Shown: piece after piece, positions 1 through 13,300 of the stretch
Layout of the letters: every line of letters starts with the position of its first letter
Position numbering within the stretch: position 1 is the stretch's first letter
Origin: Acridotheres tristis
Taxonomy: Eukaryota > Chordata > Aves > Passeriformes > Sturnidae
Assembly (NCBI GenBank): GCA_037013685.1
Contig: CM072893.1
Location: 22,153,736 to 22,217,735 of the forward strand
Reading direction: 5' to 3'
DNA: 64,000 nt
Notes under the pieces: generated by a model
What the model was told of the DNA's origin: nothing
What the model saw: only the letters and a program-made list of their open reading frames with translations
Database searches by the model: none
Made by a program: the position numbers and the translations under genes

Positions 1-1387
1 GTGCTGGAAAGCTGCTGCTCGTCCCTGCCATGACAAATAGTCTGATGGTCTCTCCTCACAAACCTTCCCCTTCCCTACCCTCAGTCATGGGGCTCTCCTT
101 GGGGTCTCTGGACCCAGCACCACTCATCCCTGTGTGGAGTTGGGACAGCTGTGACATTGCTGCTGTGTTCTTGGAATCCTTGTGCATCAAAAGCAGCCCC
201 AGAAAATACAGCATCGTTTCCTTTCTCAGCACATTCTTGAGCTCAAGCAAATGTCTCCTGTCATGTGTGTGCATTATCACTTCCAAAATGCATGAGCCAC
301 ACAGTGCACGTTGCACTCCTGCACAGACAACGTGCCTGTCCAGTTGGAGCGTGCCTTTATGTGTTTCCATATCCATGCCCCTAAACATAAGAATATAAGA
401 ACTGTTTGGGCTTCCTCGTGGGAGCTGCAGTTTCCCAAGGTGCTGTTTGGATTGCTGGGCTGGGGAACCAGAGAGAGACCCCTGCAGCTGCCGGGTCATC
501 TTGTGGTGGTTGCATTTGGTGCCAAAGATAAGGAATTGCTTTAGTTTTGGGACTGGCAGTGTGAGCAGGTGGGCCTGTGTAGCCTCAAGTCAGACTCAAA
601 CATGAGCTGTCTGGAAGAGGCATCTTTTTAGTCAGGTCAGAAGCCATCAGGAGAATAATACCCTGATATTTAACCTTGACTGACTTTAACCTTGTCCGAC
701 TTTAACCTTGTCCATGGAAGTGCTGTGGTTAGGCATGGGAATGGAATAAACCAAAAGTAAACCCAGGTCAGAATCCCATCAGTTTGCTAATAGCCAATGC
801 CAAAGGAAGAGTCAAAAGAAGGAAAGCACTTAGCAGTCCAGCTTTTCCTCCCTACCTCAGGAGCTTCCTGAGCAGGAGGTGGCATTTTTTGCACCTAATA
901 GCTTTGCTCGGTTTTATTTCCGTTTTCTTCCATTTTCCAGTCCTTGCTTGAATGCAGGCATAGAGCTCCTCAGATTAAATACATATTGGGGGCTAAGCAG
1001 TATCTCCTTTTAAGATGGACATTTCAAACATGTTCTTTAATTGCTATTGAGAGTTGTTAAAGTCACAGAACTTAATACATACCTCAAGATCTTGTTCCTG
1101 AAATGCTGTTATGTTCCAAAAGCTCTCCCTACCTGCTCTAAAATGATGTCCAGAGCTCTGCTGCTGGTTGGGTTTCACTTCGTTGTTCTCACCTGTGCTT
1201 GCTACAAGCATTTGGATTAAGTAGAATTTATTCCTCCTATTTAAGGACACAAAGGCTTCATTAGAAAGTATTTGTGGGTACAGTGGCCACCTTTGGTATC
1301 TTGTGATACAGGATGAGCATTGGTTATTTTAGGATTTCCCCTGTGACAACACTGGGCTTATCTGGTTTCTTCCTCTGTTTCCCTTAG
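1..1387 (+). other. HPSE2 intron (partial)
   Basis: This is the 3' end of an HPSE2 intron, closing with the acceptor CCCTTAG before the exon at 1388. I see no exon, RNA gene or clear repeat in it. Confidence 0.8.
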
Positions 1388-4300
1388 GTTCATGAAAGTG
1401 GCCGGCGGCACGGTGGATGCTGTTACCTGGCAACAGTAGGTATTCACCATTCCATTTTCCAACTCTCACACTGTACACTGATCACAGATTCTAGGAACAG
1501 AGATGATGTGCTCTCTGGGTGTCAAAGGGGCAGATGTGCTACACCCATCTCCTCTGTCCTGCTGAATTTAGACAGGTGAAGGAGGCTCTGTCCTTCTTTG
1601 TCGAGCCTCTCAGACGATTACAGGAGTGGATGTAATAACCTTTACCTCTGTAGCTGAGACACAGGATAAAAAAAACACTGCCTGCATACCTGGCTGTGGC
1701 ATTCAGCTAGCTCTCTAAATGTCTTTGTTCACACCTGGCCTGCCAGATTGCTGGAAACAGAGCCCTGAACTGGACTGCTGAGTCTCCAGAGGCAGCTAGG
1801 AGCACAGGCAGCTCCGGGGATGGCCTGGGTAGGTACAACAAAGAGGCAAAAGCCACCTGTGACAGATGTAAGGAACTATCTGAAAGCCCTTTTCCTTTAC
1901 CCCAGTCACTGTCTCCTCATGCCCACTGGCCTGAATCTAAGCTGGTTCATCCAGACAAGGGAGAGGCATCTTAGTCCAATGGTAAATAATAATGCCCTAG
2001 CCCCCACTCTGCTTTGTAAGGCTGTCCACAGACACATCTCTGTGTCCTACATGCAGGTGAAGCCCAGAGCAAATATCAGTTAAAAGGGGATGAACATCCA
2101 AGATCCTGGCCCAGCTGAGGCTGACAGAGATGCTGTTACCTGTTTTTCCTCCTGGTCCTACAAATGCTGCATTTCAGAGGAGCAAAGGAAGCTCTGAACT
2201 GTAGCACTGAGTGTAACAAGCACCCTGTGGAGGGAGAGGTTTTCTTATTTGAGGGAAAATCCAGAAACCTCATCTTCTTCCTCTTATTTCCACCTGCCCC
2301 AGTTTGCATGCTGTGGCCAGAGTAGGCTCCCCAGCAGGCTGTGGCTCTCTGCAGTGGGAATGCAAACATCAGTGCAAAGGTCACAAGCACAGCAGTGACC
2401 ACCAAAACTGATAGCAAGAGGGTTTGTGGGGCAGGCAGGACTCCTTCCTGCCACAGAAAGGACACATTTCAGAGACAAGTATTCACTGGAGGAAAAAAAA
2501 CTATGCTGAGACCATTCCGTTCTCAGAAAAATTGGATTTGCTGTCATGCTGGGTTATACTTCCCATGCAGGACACTGGCCTGAGCATGGCAGCCAAGGTC
2601 TCAGGTCCAGGGTGTGGTTGAGTGTGCTGCCCACAGGTCTTGTTCCCAACTTGATTCCTCACAATGAGCTTTCATGAGGTGCTCAGGCTGCTTTGCTGAA
2701 GGGCAGTAGTGGGGCCTGTAAATCCATCACTTGTAAAGGCCCTTTGAAGACCTGCTCCTAAGTAGAGCTCAGTGAGGTTTAACATACGAGGTTTTCTTGC
2801 AAGCACATCTGTGGTCTCTGTGTCAGTGGGTTAACCTTGGAGGCTTCTGCAGAAGCAACCGTTGGCATCTTAGAGGGTTTTATAGCACCAGACATGACCA
2901 GCAACCTGTAAGTCCCATTCCTGGAGCTTGGCTTGTCTCTGTGCTTGCCTGGGTGTTTAGCTCCTTGGGTTTCCTTGCCAGGCAGCAGCAGCTTGCTGCA
3001 AGGGGGACAGTGGGGTAGCAGAGCAATTGGAGCAGAATTTGTGTTACTTACAGGCTCATGCTGTGCAATGATGATCTATGTGTCATCTGGGAATTTGCTT
3101 TTCATGATTACACGATGTGCTGATCGCATTTACTTAGTCCAGGAATTTGCTTTCTGCAACAGGGCCTGATGGCTGGGCCAAGCCCTTGGATGGGTTGAAG
3201 GAACAATATTCCAGGCTTCAGATGTGGAGTTTCATCTGGTGTGCAGGGAATCTGCCTGCATGGCTGCTTTGAAAGCTTTTCTTATAGGATCAGTCTGAAG
3301 TGCTTGTCAGGTCTGGTGCTGAAGCAGCAGCTCGTGGTTGGGAGGGCTGGTGCAGCTCCCCACAAGGGTCAGCAGAGCTGAGCTGCTGCCTGCTGACCCA
3401 TTTCCACTGCAGTGTGCCTGCTTCTCCCCCAGCCAGGGTTTGCAGCTCTGGAGATAGCACTCGTATGTGATTGTGAGGACTGGCAATGGCCACAGCTCTG
3501 AGCTGGGCTTCTGTACTGTTTATGAATAAATGTCAAAACAGTGTCTCATCCCTCTGCTCCAAACAGCAAAACAAAACAAAACAAGTTTCTTTGTATCCAA
3601 GAAGAAAATTATTAGCAGGAAACTAAACTGCTGTCTAATTTCAAGTATGAGCATTTTGGTTCCAAACCCTAACATTCTCCTGGGATATTGGTTATAAATT
3701 TGTCAAATCTGTTATTCCTTTGAAAAGTCTGTGCTCAATCCAGAAAGGGAATTGAGAAGGGAATATATTGCAAGGAGCCCTATTCTCTGTGTGAAAACAG
3801 AATATATCTGAAATATAATTGATATAGAAGTGACACTGGGTAGAAATAAGCAGCTCACCAGTGAGTCTCACTCACTCAACTGAATATGGTTTCACATACA
3901 TACATAACATAACTCAGCATGTGAGCCTCCCTCGTCAGAAGTAAAGTGTTGCTGGAGAGGGATGTGTGAATGGCTTCAAAGTGCTCGGGGAATTTCCTCT
4001 AAAGGAGAGTGTGACAGTGGCTCCCAAAGCTTTGGCATTTCCCTGGTGATTTAGATTGTCATGTTTGGCTATGAGTAAAGGCAGACCCCTTCAGCCTTTG
4101 GATGTGGGTTTCTGCTGCTCAGAATCCTCCCCACAGCCATCTCCTTGATCTGCACTGGTGTCCTCACATATGGTGAAGATTCATTGTCCACTTAAACCTA
4201 CAGCTGTGCCCAGTTCCATCCCTGAGCACACTCTCTCAGTCTGCACAGCTGGTTTTTCATTCCACACAGTCTTGCAGTCTTGCACACAGCTCCAAGTTTG

Positions 4301-7300
4301 TCATGTTTAATGGGCAAATCCTCATGCAACGCTGCCTCTGAAACACAAATTCCTATTACTTATGACGAGAATAAATGTTTGCATCTTCAAAACCAATGGA
4401 CATCTGTCCTTGTGGCTTCCTGGATAATGCCACTTTCTCTTCCAAGACAGAAAGTTGCTTGTCCTATCTGGCAAATCAGAGGTGCCAGACACACAGACAT
4501 GTGTGAGATGTTGCTTAAAATGCTATTGCTTGGCTTGGTTTGGGTGACATCTCCTCTGGCCTAGTCACATTGCATGTGCAGGGGTAGATGCTCACAGGAC
4601 AGGTTTCCCAAAGGTGCCAGGAGACAGTTGCCCAGCATGGGCACACCCACCATTGTATATACCAAGGATGTATATTTGGGCTCAACTCAGCCTGCTGTGA
4701 GTGCTCAGAGTGCACTAGTAAACCTAAGCCACTGGCAGTTGCTGCCAGTTGTGCTTCACAGGCTGTGTGGAGGAAAGGGTTGCAGGAAGGAGTCTCTGAC
4801 CCATTTGCACCTGTAAATAAACCTGGTCAGGTTTATTTGCCCACTGGATTGCATTTGTCTTCACTGTCTGATGGAGGGAACAGTTCCTGGCAGCACCATG
4901 GCCCTGGCCACTAGCACATTTCCAGGCAATGCCAGGGCAAGGCTGAGGAGATGGCACAGGCCAGGGATGGCCCCCAGTGGTGGGAGCAGGCAAATGTATG
5001 TTGTCTGGGGGTAGAGAAAGGTGTGGGTGTGAGTCGTGCCTCTGGGGCCAGAGAACAGCCCCCAATCACTCTTCATCAATGCATTTATTAGTTGACTGGA
5101 GGTGGGCAGCACCTCTCATCTGTGCCTGCAGGTGTTTGGAAGGAGCAGGTCACATCCTGCCTCTCTTCTCCATGAGAAGCAGTGTGGCTGTCCCACATCC
5201 TGTGCTGCAGACCCTCTCTCCTCAGGAAGATGCTCATGGCTCCGGGCCACCTGTCAGCAGAGGTGTCTCAGTTTCACAGCTGCAGTGGCAGCAGAGTGTC
5301 ATGCTGACTGTGAGGATCTGCCCTGTTCAGCATCCCTGGCAGGGGGGTGCCCTAATTCCAAGCAGACTCTCCCTGTAGCAGCAGGCAACAAAGTAGATCC
5401 GGAAATTCCTGAGCTTTGGGAAGTGGGCGTTAATGTAATTAACTGCAACAGAAGAAGAGGTCAGATAATAGGGGCAAAGGTTCTCTTTAAAATGAAGGAG
5501 GATGTAAATGAAACCAGCTGCCCAGGAATCAGTGCACTGCCTACATTAAGCATGGTACAATGCTTATGGTCCCATGCAGCAAATCATGGATCTTGCAAGA
5601 AAACCATTTTAGATGCAACACAAGACCTGGAGATGAGAGGACAGAGACACGTAGCCAGTGCCCAAATTGCCCCACGTGCTCCTGGCACTGTCCTTCTCTG
5701 GGAGCGAGTGGGGAGCTGTGTGCAGCCTGGCCTTGCAGCCTGCTCAAAAACAAGGCCATTTCTGACTGGCAGCTGTGTTCAGCCCTGCCTCACTACTGTT
5801 CTCAGCTCATCTTTGTCCCATGCTACAGTTCCACCCAAGGATGGAGGGCCAGGAATTGAGGTGGCTCATTTCCTAGCACTGGCATAAATTCTTGCCCAGC
5901 CCTTGGCTGAGTCCTTCCCCTGCGCCACGCTCTGGTTTGGCCACCTCTGGAGCAGGCCAGTCACCTCCCTTTGCAAAGTGTGCTGATCTCATCTGGGTTT
6001 CTATGGCATAGTCAAATGATGTTTTTAGAAGTGAGGTAATGTAAGCTGAGGGGGGAGAATTTGTCTCAGCTTTGAATAATAGGCATCCAAAGTATAATAG
6101 GCCACCCAAAAGTGGATGTATGTGGCATTTCCTTCAAGATGTATGTCTCATCTGGGATTTAGTTGCTAGATCCCTCTTTTTCTTGGCTGCCTCTTCTCAT
6201 GTTCTTGCAGGGTGCCTGTTCATAGAGATAGTGGCATCAAACTGGGGGACTCTGTATATAATTGGCCATATCTATTCTCTCTTGGTATCTCCTAGGCTTT
6301 AGGGCCAACTCTGTTGCCGCGCCATACCCAGAGCCCACTGAAAGAACTGTCAGCCTGTGTTGGAGACAAACAGCTTGTCCAAGAGCTGCATGTGCTCTGC
6401 CTCTGCAGAGTCATGGCTGACAGAAACCCCTGCCCACGCTGGGGAGAGTGTGTCCATTCATCTCCCTGTAGGACATAGGAGAGGAAGATGTGAGTGCCAT
6501 GGACCCCGGGGCTGGCTCAGCTCGGCTGCCTGGGGAGGTATTTGTCAGTGCTGGATATCTCTGCAGCTGCTGCTGGCTTTTTTAGAGGCTGAAGTGTTGT
6601 GACTGTTTCAGGTTGTTGTTTTGTTGTTGGGTTTTTTTTTAAGTCAAGTGCACTGAATCATTGTAAATATCAGCAAAGCTCCAGCCTTTACTCCAAGGAA
6701 TAATCCACGCCTAATGAGCTCTTCTCCTGCTTTAAAGGCCTGACAGTCATTTGCATTTTGTGGATTTCTATACTGCCTATACTGAGGGCCAAAGCTGCGA
6801 AAAGGAAGTGCCCTTAACTCAATGAGATGAAGCCTAGAGCTGGAAACCCATTCCTGAGTAGCCAGGTATCAGCACAGACCTCAGTTCCACTCACTTCCTC
6901 ACAAGCCTTGTGCAACTGCTGCCATTTTCCCTTTTTCCTAGACTGAGGATGAAACTACCTGTTGGTAACTGGAGACTTCCCAGACAGATTTACAAGAGAT
7001 CCTTTCCCATTTTATTGAAGCTTGTAATTGTCTTTAAGCTCTGTTTACACATTCAAAGCTGAAGTGTTCCCTTCTTCATGCAACCTGGAAATATGCTACC
7101 AAGGATTCTTGACACTGAAGCAGGAATACTGATATTTTATTTCTGCCTTTCATGCCTCTACCAGGCTCTGCTTATTTGGGTTGTTAATGAAGTGTCAAAA
7201 AAATAAAAAAAAAATTAAAAATTTTTTTTTAAAAAGTGACCATAGCATGTATTCCAGGTATTTCTCTTCCCTGTAGAGTCTGGGCTGTGCTGAGCACAAC

Positions 7301-10300
7301 AGCACTTCCCCAGGCTGCCTCCACAAGATTTCTGGGGGGCAGAGCCTCCTCTGGGTCTGCTGCTGGTCCTCTCCCCTCGGCTGCCTGTCAGAGCACACCT
7401 TGTGCTTGAAAGAGGTGGTGAGGACGTGCAAGCTTATTTTTTTTTTGATTATCCTGGGCTCTGGGACCATATTGGCCAAGTAGCTAAACCCTGCAGAAAA
7501 CCTGATGCATTGGAGGGGTCATACACAGAGTGAGGTCTATCTAACTCCATCTTTTCCCTGTGAATGCAACCTTTTTTTTATGTCTTTCAGCCAGTTTTCA
7601 GCCCAGGTGATGGGATTTTTAGTCCACAGCAGTCTAAAAAAGTGGTTTCTGTTCAGTTTTTAGTGCAGTGCTAAAATCCAAACATCTGCCATCCCCGGAG
7701 AACACTGCTTTGTAATTTTGTCTTAAAAAGTAATCTGTGTAAACCCCACCACTGCCTGCTGCTCACAGATCTGCTCTCCTCCCAGCAGCCAGCGGTTCGA
7801 TAGTGTGCAAGAGATCAGAATGATTTTGAACATTTCCTAAATTCTCCCCCGAGATTACCTCTGCCCTTAGCACCTTCCAGTCACCATGGATATACAGAAA
7901 TGCCTCTTGCCTCCTTACCCAGTCACAGAATGTTGGGGTGTGCCTGGCATGTTCCCATGCTTCGCTGGGGACACAGCTGGGACTGCACGCCTGGGGAGGG
8001 CTGACAGAGGAGGTTCCTCTCATTTAATGCATTTGCGAGTTGAGCCTGTAACAGAATTCTGCTCTGGGACACTTAGGGACTTGGAGCAGTGGGACATAAA
8101 AATCCTTTCCAGGCACTTGTGCATGTTGCACATGTACCAGGTGCTCTGTCTCAGGCTGAGTTAGCCCTCAGCATCCTTTGGGGATGTTCCTGCATTCCAG
8201 CACCCAAGTGAAACAGCCACTACAACTGCTACAGCTGCTCACTGGTGCAGATGAGATGCATGTCGTGGAGAAAGCAGCCCTGGAAAGGTGAATCCACCTT
8301 TCCTCAGAGCCCAGCTCTCTAGCCTGTTATGCTTCCCAGCACCCACAGCTGCACCGGGGTCTGCAGGGAGGGAGAAGGGTCTGTGTAAGTCTAGTGAAAT
8401 CCGAGTGGATGTAGATCCAGTGAGGGATGGGAGGCAATGACTAAGCCCCATCAGCCCCAGCCAGAGCTGCTGCTGTTCCTGGGAACCTCCATCCCCCTAA
8501 ACATGGTTCTGACATACTCTGGGGCTTGCTGTGGTGAGTGGCTGATGCACTATGCAGATTTGGGAGAAGAAGGTTCATAAGGTTTTATCTTGCAATACCT
8601 ATTTATTAGAAAAAGGGCTGGCCCAGGGGTAGGCCAGTGTATGCTGCAGCAGGCATCCTGTTCTGTGCAAGACTGGCAGGAACGTCTAAGAGATGTACAA
8701 GGGCTGCCATTTCTCTTTGCATGGAGGAGAGGTAATAGCCCAAGACTCTTCCTCAGGAGGAGCAGGTTGGGATGACCTCTAGACACAGGGTATGTGCAGA
8801 CAGGACAGAATGCTTCACCTTATGTCCCAGGGCCAGGAGACAGCAATGAGACACCTCAGAGCCTTTCTCTCACACTTAGAGACAGATGATTCACATTATT
8901 ATGGGCAGCACTGTAGCTGTACTTCATAAAATCAAGCACATGGAGAGCAGGAATCAGCTCCCTGTATGGGAAACACTCCCTGGCATTCATTGGCCAACAT
9001 CCCCAACATTCATAGGCCAGAAGGTATTTTTGTGAAAGCAGGACTTCCTCTGCTGGTAACAAGCCATGACATCTCTTGACAGAGGGATTCAGCTGTGGAT
9101 TTTTCTGGAAGAGCAAGCAAGGAAAGTGTAGGTTGTGCAAGAGTGCTGCAAAGCCTTTGCAGGTACCATTTTGCTCCCAGCCTTTAAAATACTGCCCCCA
9201 GAGTTTCACCAGCGAAAGAAATTGAGACACTTCCCATGGTTCCTGAAGTGCAGGATGCTCAGTGTTCAGGGTGTGTCCACCTTACATCCTCTTTTGGAGA
9301 CTGAAGCGTCTGCCAGACAAGCATGGCCAGAGGGCCAGGATAGGACAGGGTGCAAGCAGAGACTCCTCCAAGCAAAGAAAACTTCTTGGTATGGGACAGC
9401 AGCAGAACAGGAGGACATGGTTTGAGGGCAGAGATACTTCCAGCTGTCTGACCTTGTCTTCTTATTTTCCTTCCAGTTACTACATTGATGGTCGAGTGGC
9501 CAAAGTGACAGACTTCCTGAAAACACGGCTGTTAGACACACTGTCAGACCAGATCAGGAAAATCCAGAAGGTGAGCAAGTGCAAAGGGTCTGCAGGGACG
9601 AGGGAACACCATGCCTGCAGTGCCTGGCTGTGGCACAGCTCAAGGCCAGGGCTCAGCATTGACCCAGGAGAGCTGGTGTGGGGTAGGGAGGGAGAGTGGC
9701 TGCTCCCAGTGCTCCCAGTGAAAATGCAGCCAGCCCTCATTCAGGGCATGGGGTGAAACACCAGGCAGCACAAAGCCTGGCCCCAGGGTGGGATGTGCTG
9801 TGGGTTTGAGGGAAGTGGCCACAGGCTGCAGCACACATGGGCTGTGCAGGTGTGCTGGGACACAGGCTGGATGCGCAGGGCAGGAGCAAAGACCATGCAA
9901 AGCTCTGCTTAAAGCAGCTGACTGGCTTGAGGTTCCCATCTGTCTGTTCTTGAAGAGAGCAGCATCTCATGAGAGTGAAACTGAACTTGCTCCCCAGAAC
10001 ATGGAGAGGAACGAGCAGCCAGGTGGTACCAAACTTTCCTGAGCATGGCTGGTGCCATGGCTGCTCAGGAGGGGGTTCCTACTGCCACATCTTGCCCCAC
10101 ATGCTCACAGTGCCTGGAAATGTTCCTTGCAAAGTAGTGACAGTTGCATCCCCAGAGTGATTCTCACTGGTGGAGAATTGTGACCATTATGAACCAGTGT
10201 CTTTTTTCCCGATGATCATGTTTTGACTATGTCAAAAAACCCAGCTGTTGCTGGCTTGTGGTGTCAGAGTCCATGGCTCTGCCTGGCTCCTGAGTGCTCC

Positions 10301-13300
10301 TTTCCTCTCTGTCCAGGGGACCCAGCTCACATCTCTAACAATGAGATACATGACAGGAGCTTTGCAGGGTCCCCTTGCTTTGGCTGATAGAGGGGCCAGG
10401 GCTGAGACTGACACACTCAGCTGTCAGTCCTGGAAGACATAAGGAACACCTAGTGAGTGAAAAAGACCTTAGGGACTAGAGGAGATATCCATCCATCTGT
10501 CTTGTCTAGGTTTTCAAATCTTACCACTCACCACAATGTCTCACTTGCAATTCCTGCAGGGAGAAACCATAGAATGAGTAAACAATTCAAAGAGGCCCTG
10601 GGAAAGGGATGAGAGGGTCAATGCAGCAGAGCTGGAGGAGAGAAGCTGCTTGCTGAGCCCTCTGGCACAAGCTGGGAGTCATCCATGTATGTGGATGATA
10701 CTCCTGCTGTGGGGGAGGCATGGCACAGTGGCCAGTGGAATCACTGTGGGGCAAGCCAGAGACACCACCTGACCCAGCTCCCATGGGTATAATGCCCTGC
10801 CAAAAGTGGTGAAGTGTCCCACCTCTGCTGCAGGTTGGAACCTGCTGGGAATGATGTGGGACTCCATCCATTCCCAGATCAGAAGCAGCAAGGAGATGCC
10901 CTTGGTGCAGTTTAGGAGATGTCCTCACACCCATGTGACAGAATTTGGTGAGCACAGGGCAGGGCTGGGGAAGGCTCTCCTGGGAATGCCAGTGTGGCTG
11001 AGCAAAAGCACAGCACTGGGTGCTAATAGCCTCCAGCTTGGCTCTGAGTTCGTGCATCCTGCCGGGGCTGATTAGAGCAGCTGGACTTGTCCACTTCCCT
11101 GTTTTATTGCTTCCTCTCCGACCGGGGAAGGTGGCGGGCTTAGATAATTACAGGCAGGATGCCAGCACCTCTGGGGCTTCAGTCAGGGTTGTGGACTCTC
11201 ACAGGCTGTGAGTGGGAGGCAGCCAGAGCTGGCGTATTTAACATCTTTGAGGGATCCCAGTCCATCCAGCACATTCCAGCGCTCCTCACTAATGGGGCAG
11301 GATCCATCAGGCTGCGCAGAGCGTTCCTGGGGCCGCTGGGTTTGCAGACATCTGGTCTTGGGAGCTTGTCACCCAGCCTGGAGAAGTGGGATTGCAGGAG
11401 AGGGTGTGGTGCCGAAGGTTGCTCAGGCTGGGAGAGGGCAGCTCTGGCCATCTGAGCCCTCCTGTCCCATCTGGCATCTCACAGGTGTCAGTGTCACTGC
11501 CAGTCTGCACTGGTAAGGGGTGAGCCAGCATTCTCAGACCTGCATGTCCCACCTGTGACAGGAGGAATCCCACTGCTTTCTCCTTGGGTACCCACCCACT
11601 TTTAATCCATGGGGCTCCAGTATGTGGCCCAGTGCTGCCACACTGCAGAGCCACTGGGGCTCAGGGGCTCCCGATGGCTGGAGCCACCTTGGAAGGGGGT
11701 ATGGAGAGCTAAGGTGACATGAGAGGGCAGTCTGTGGGACAGTGCTTCGGGAGACCACGGGGGAAGAGCAGGATCTGGGACTGGGAACGTGAGAGTACGT
11801 TTGGGAGCAGCTCTAGAAGATGCAAGTGGATGTGTGGCAGTGGTAGGAAAGAGTGAGGGACAGTCTCCAGCACACAGCCAAGGTAAAGACACAGAGTGAC
11901 ATGCCATGGCCAGGCAGGCACTGACTGTCCAGCAGCACCATCACCAAAGGTCACCATGAGTCTTCCAATGAAATAAGAGATATATGCCTTGGCTTTAAAT
12001 CACGGGTTAACCAGAGTAATTTTGGTTGCTTTTGTCTCTCATGCAGGTAGTGAACACGTACACACCAGGGAAGAAGATCTGGCTGGAAGGCGTTGGCATG
12101 ACCTCAGCAGGAGGCATGAACAACCTCTCCGATTCATATGCAGCTGGGTTCCTGTGAGTGACACTGGCTTGCCAGCACCAGGGCACTGCCACCCCCATGG
12201 GGTCTGCAGGCTGAGGTGCTGCAAAGACACTGCAGCTGAAAAAGGGCAAGCTCCAGGCCCGGAGACCCCCTCAGGACTCCCTGGCAGCCTGAGTATTGTT
12301 AATTTCTCCATTTCATACCTATTACCCCTCCTCAGCTCTGCTTTCCAGTTTCTTTCCTTTGAAGCTACAACCATTCCTGGCTCCTGGGGCTTGTCCACTC
12401 TCACAGCTCTGTGGCCTGGGCATCCAGCTGCAAAGCCACATCTTCAGAGCTGGTTGTGGTCACAAAAGATGGAGGAAGATTATCTAAGCTTTGCAGGGGA
12501 GCACAAGGACATGCCTGGGCTATCAGGTCTGTGAGAGTTGAAGATCTTGTCCAGAGAGTGTGGGAAGACAGGCAAAAGTCTGGTCCACCCTGCTCAGACA
12601 GAGGGTGCAGAGTGCTGGCAGGCTGGGGGAGCACCCCAGGCTCTGGGCAGAGGGCTGAGATATTGGGGTGCACACAGGGGCTCAGGCACAGGTTTCGGAT
12701 GTGCAAGTTGGGCACAGCTGGGCAGGGGAAGAGACATACAGACTTGCTGGGGCAGGGATAGTGGGAGCCAGTTAATGCCCAGCTCACAAAACCATCTGGT
12801 AGCTTCAGCTCAGGTGCTGGAGCAGGGATCAGGTCAGATGCATGAGAGCAGGTATGCCACTGGGACCAGGCAGTCCTCCCATAGTGTTCCCTCCATGGTG
12901 CCCCCACCAATGGTACCCTGGCTCTGTTCCCTCTGTCCCCAGGTGGCTGAACACGCTGGGCTTGCTGGCCAGCCAGGGCATCGACGTGGTGGTGCGGCAT
13001 TCCTTCCTTGACCACGGCCACAACCACCTGGTGGACCAGAACTTCAACCCCTTACCGGTAGGTCTGCCCAGGGATGTCATGTGGTGCTGGCTTCTCCTTG
13101 CATACTTGGGGCGATTCTCTCCTTGTGGCCTCTCTGAGCTCTGCTGGAAAATGAATTTTCCAGATCTGTTCCTTGCAGTGTTAATAGAAGATGTTAGTTC
13201 ATGTCAAGTGCAACATGTTGGAGGCAGATGGGAGAGCTATACCTCTGTAGCTGGAATTCCATCTAATGCCCCAGGGTTGGCAGCATAGGAGGGAGGCTGG

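Larger units (their letters stand above)
1436..9476 (+). other. HPSE2 intron, 8.0 kb
   Basis: The donor GTAGGT is at 1436 and the acceptor TTCCAG ends at 9476; the junction completes a His codon (CA|T). I found no coding exon inside. Contents worth noting are a perfect short palindrome (4815-4838), a TAAT-rich block (about 5390-5525), an AT-rich block (about 6640-6790) and an A/T homopolymer tract (7195-7236). The remainder is unremarkable intron sequence. Confidence 0.8.

Noticed and set aside
1436..1443. Alternative donor CAG|TAG|GTATTC for the first HPSE2 exon in the window
   Set aside because: It would add an in-frame TAG. The donor at 1436 completes the conserved His codon with the next exon.
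5102..5887. Open frame of 261 codons in an HPSE2 intron
   Set aside because: No domain, no splice context and no similarity that I recognise.
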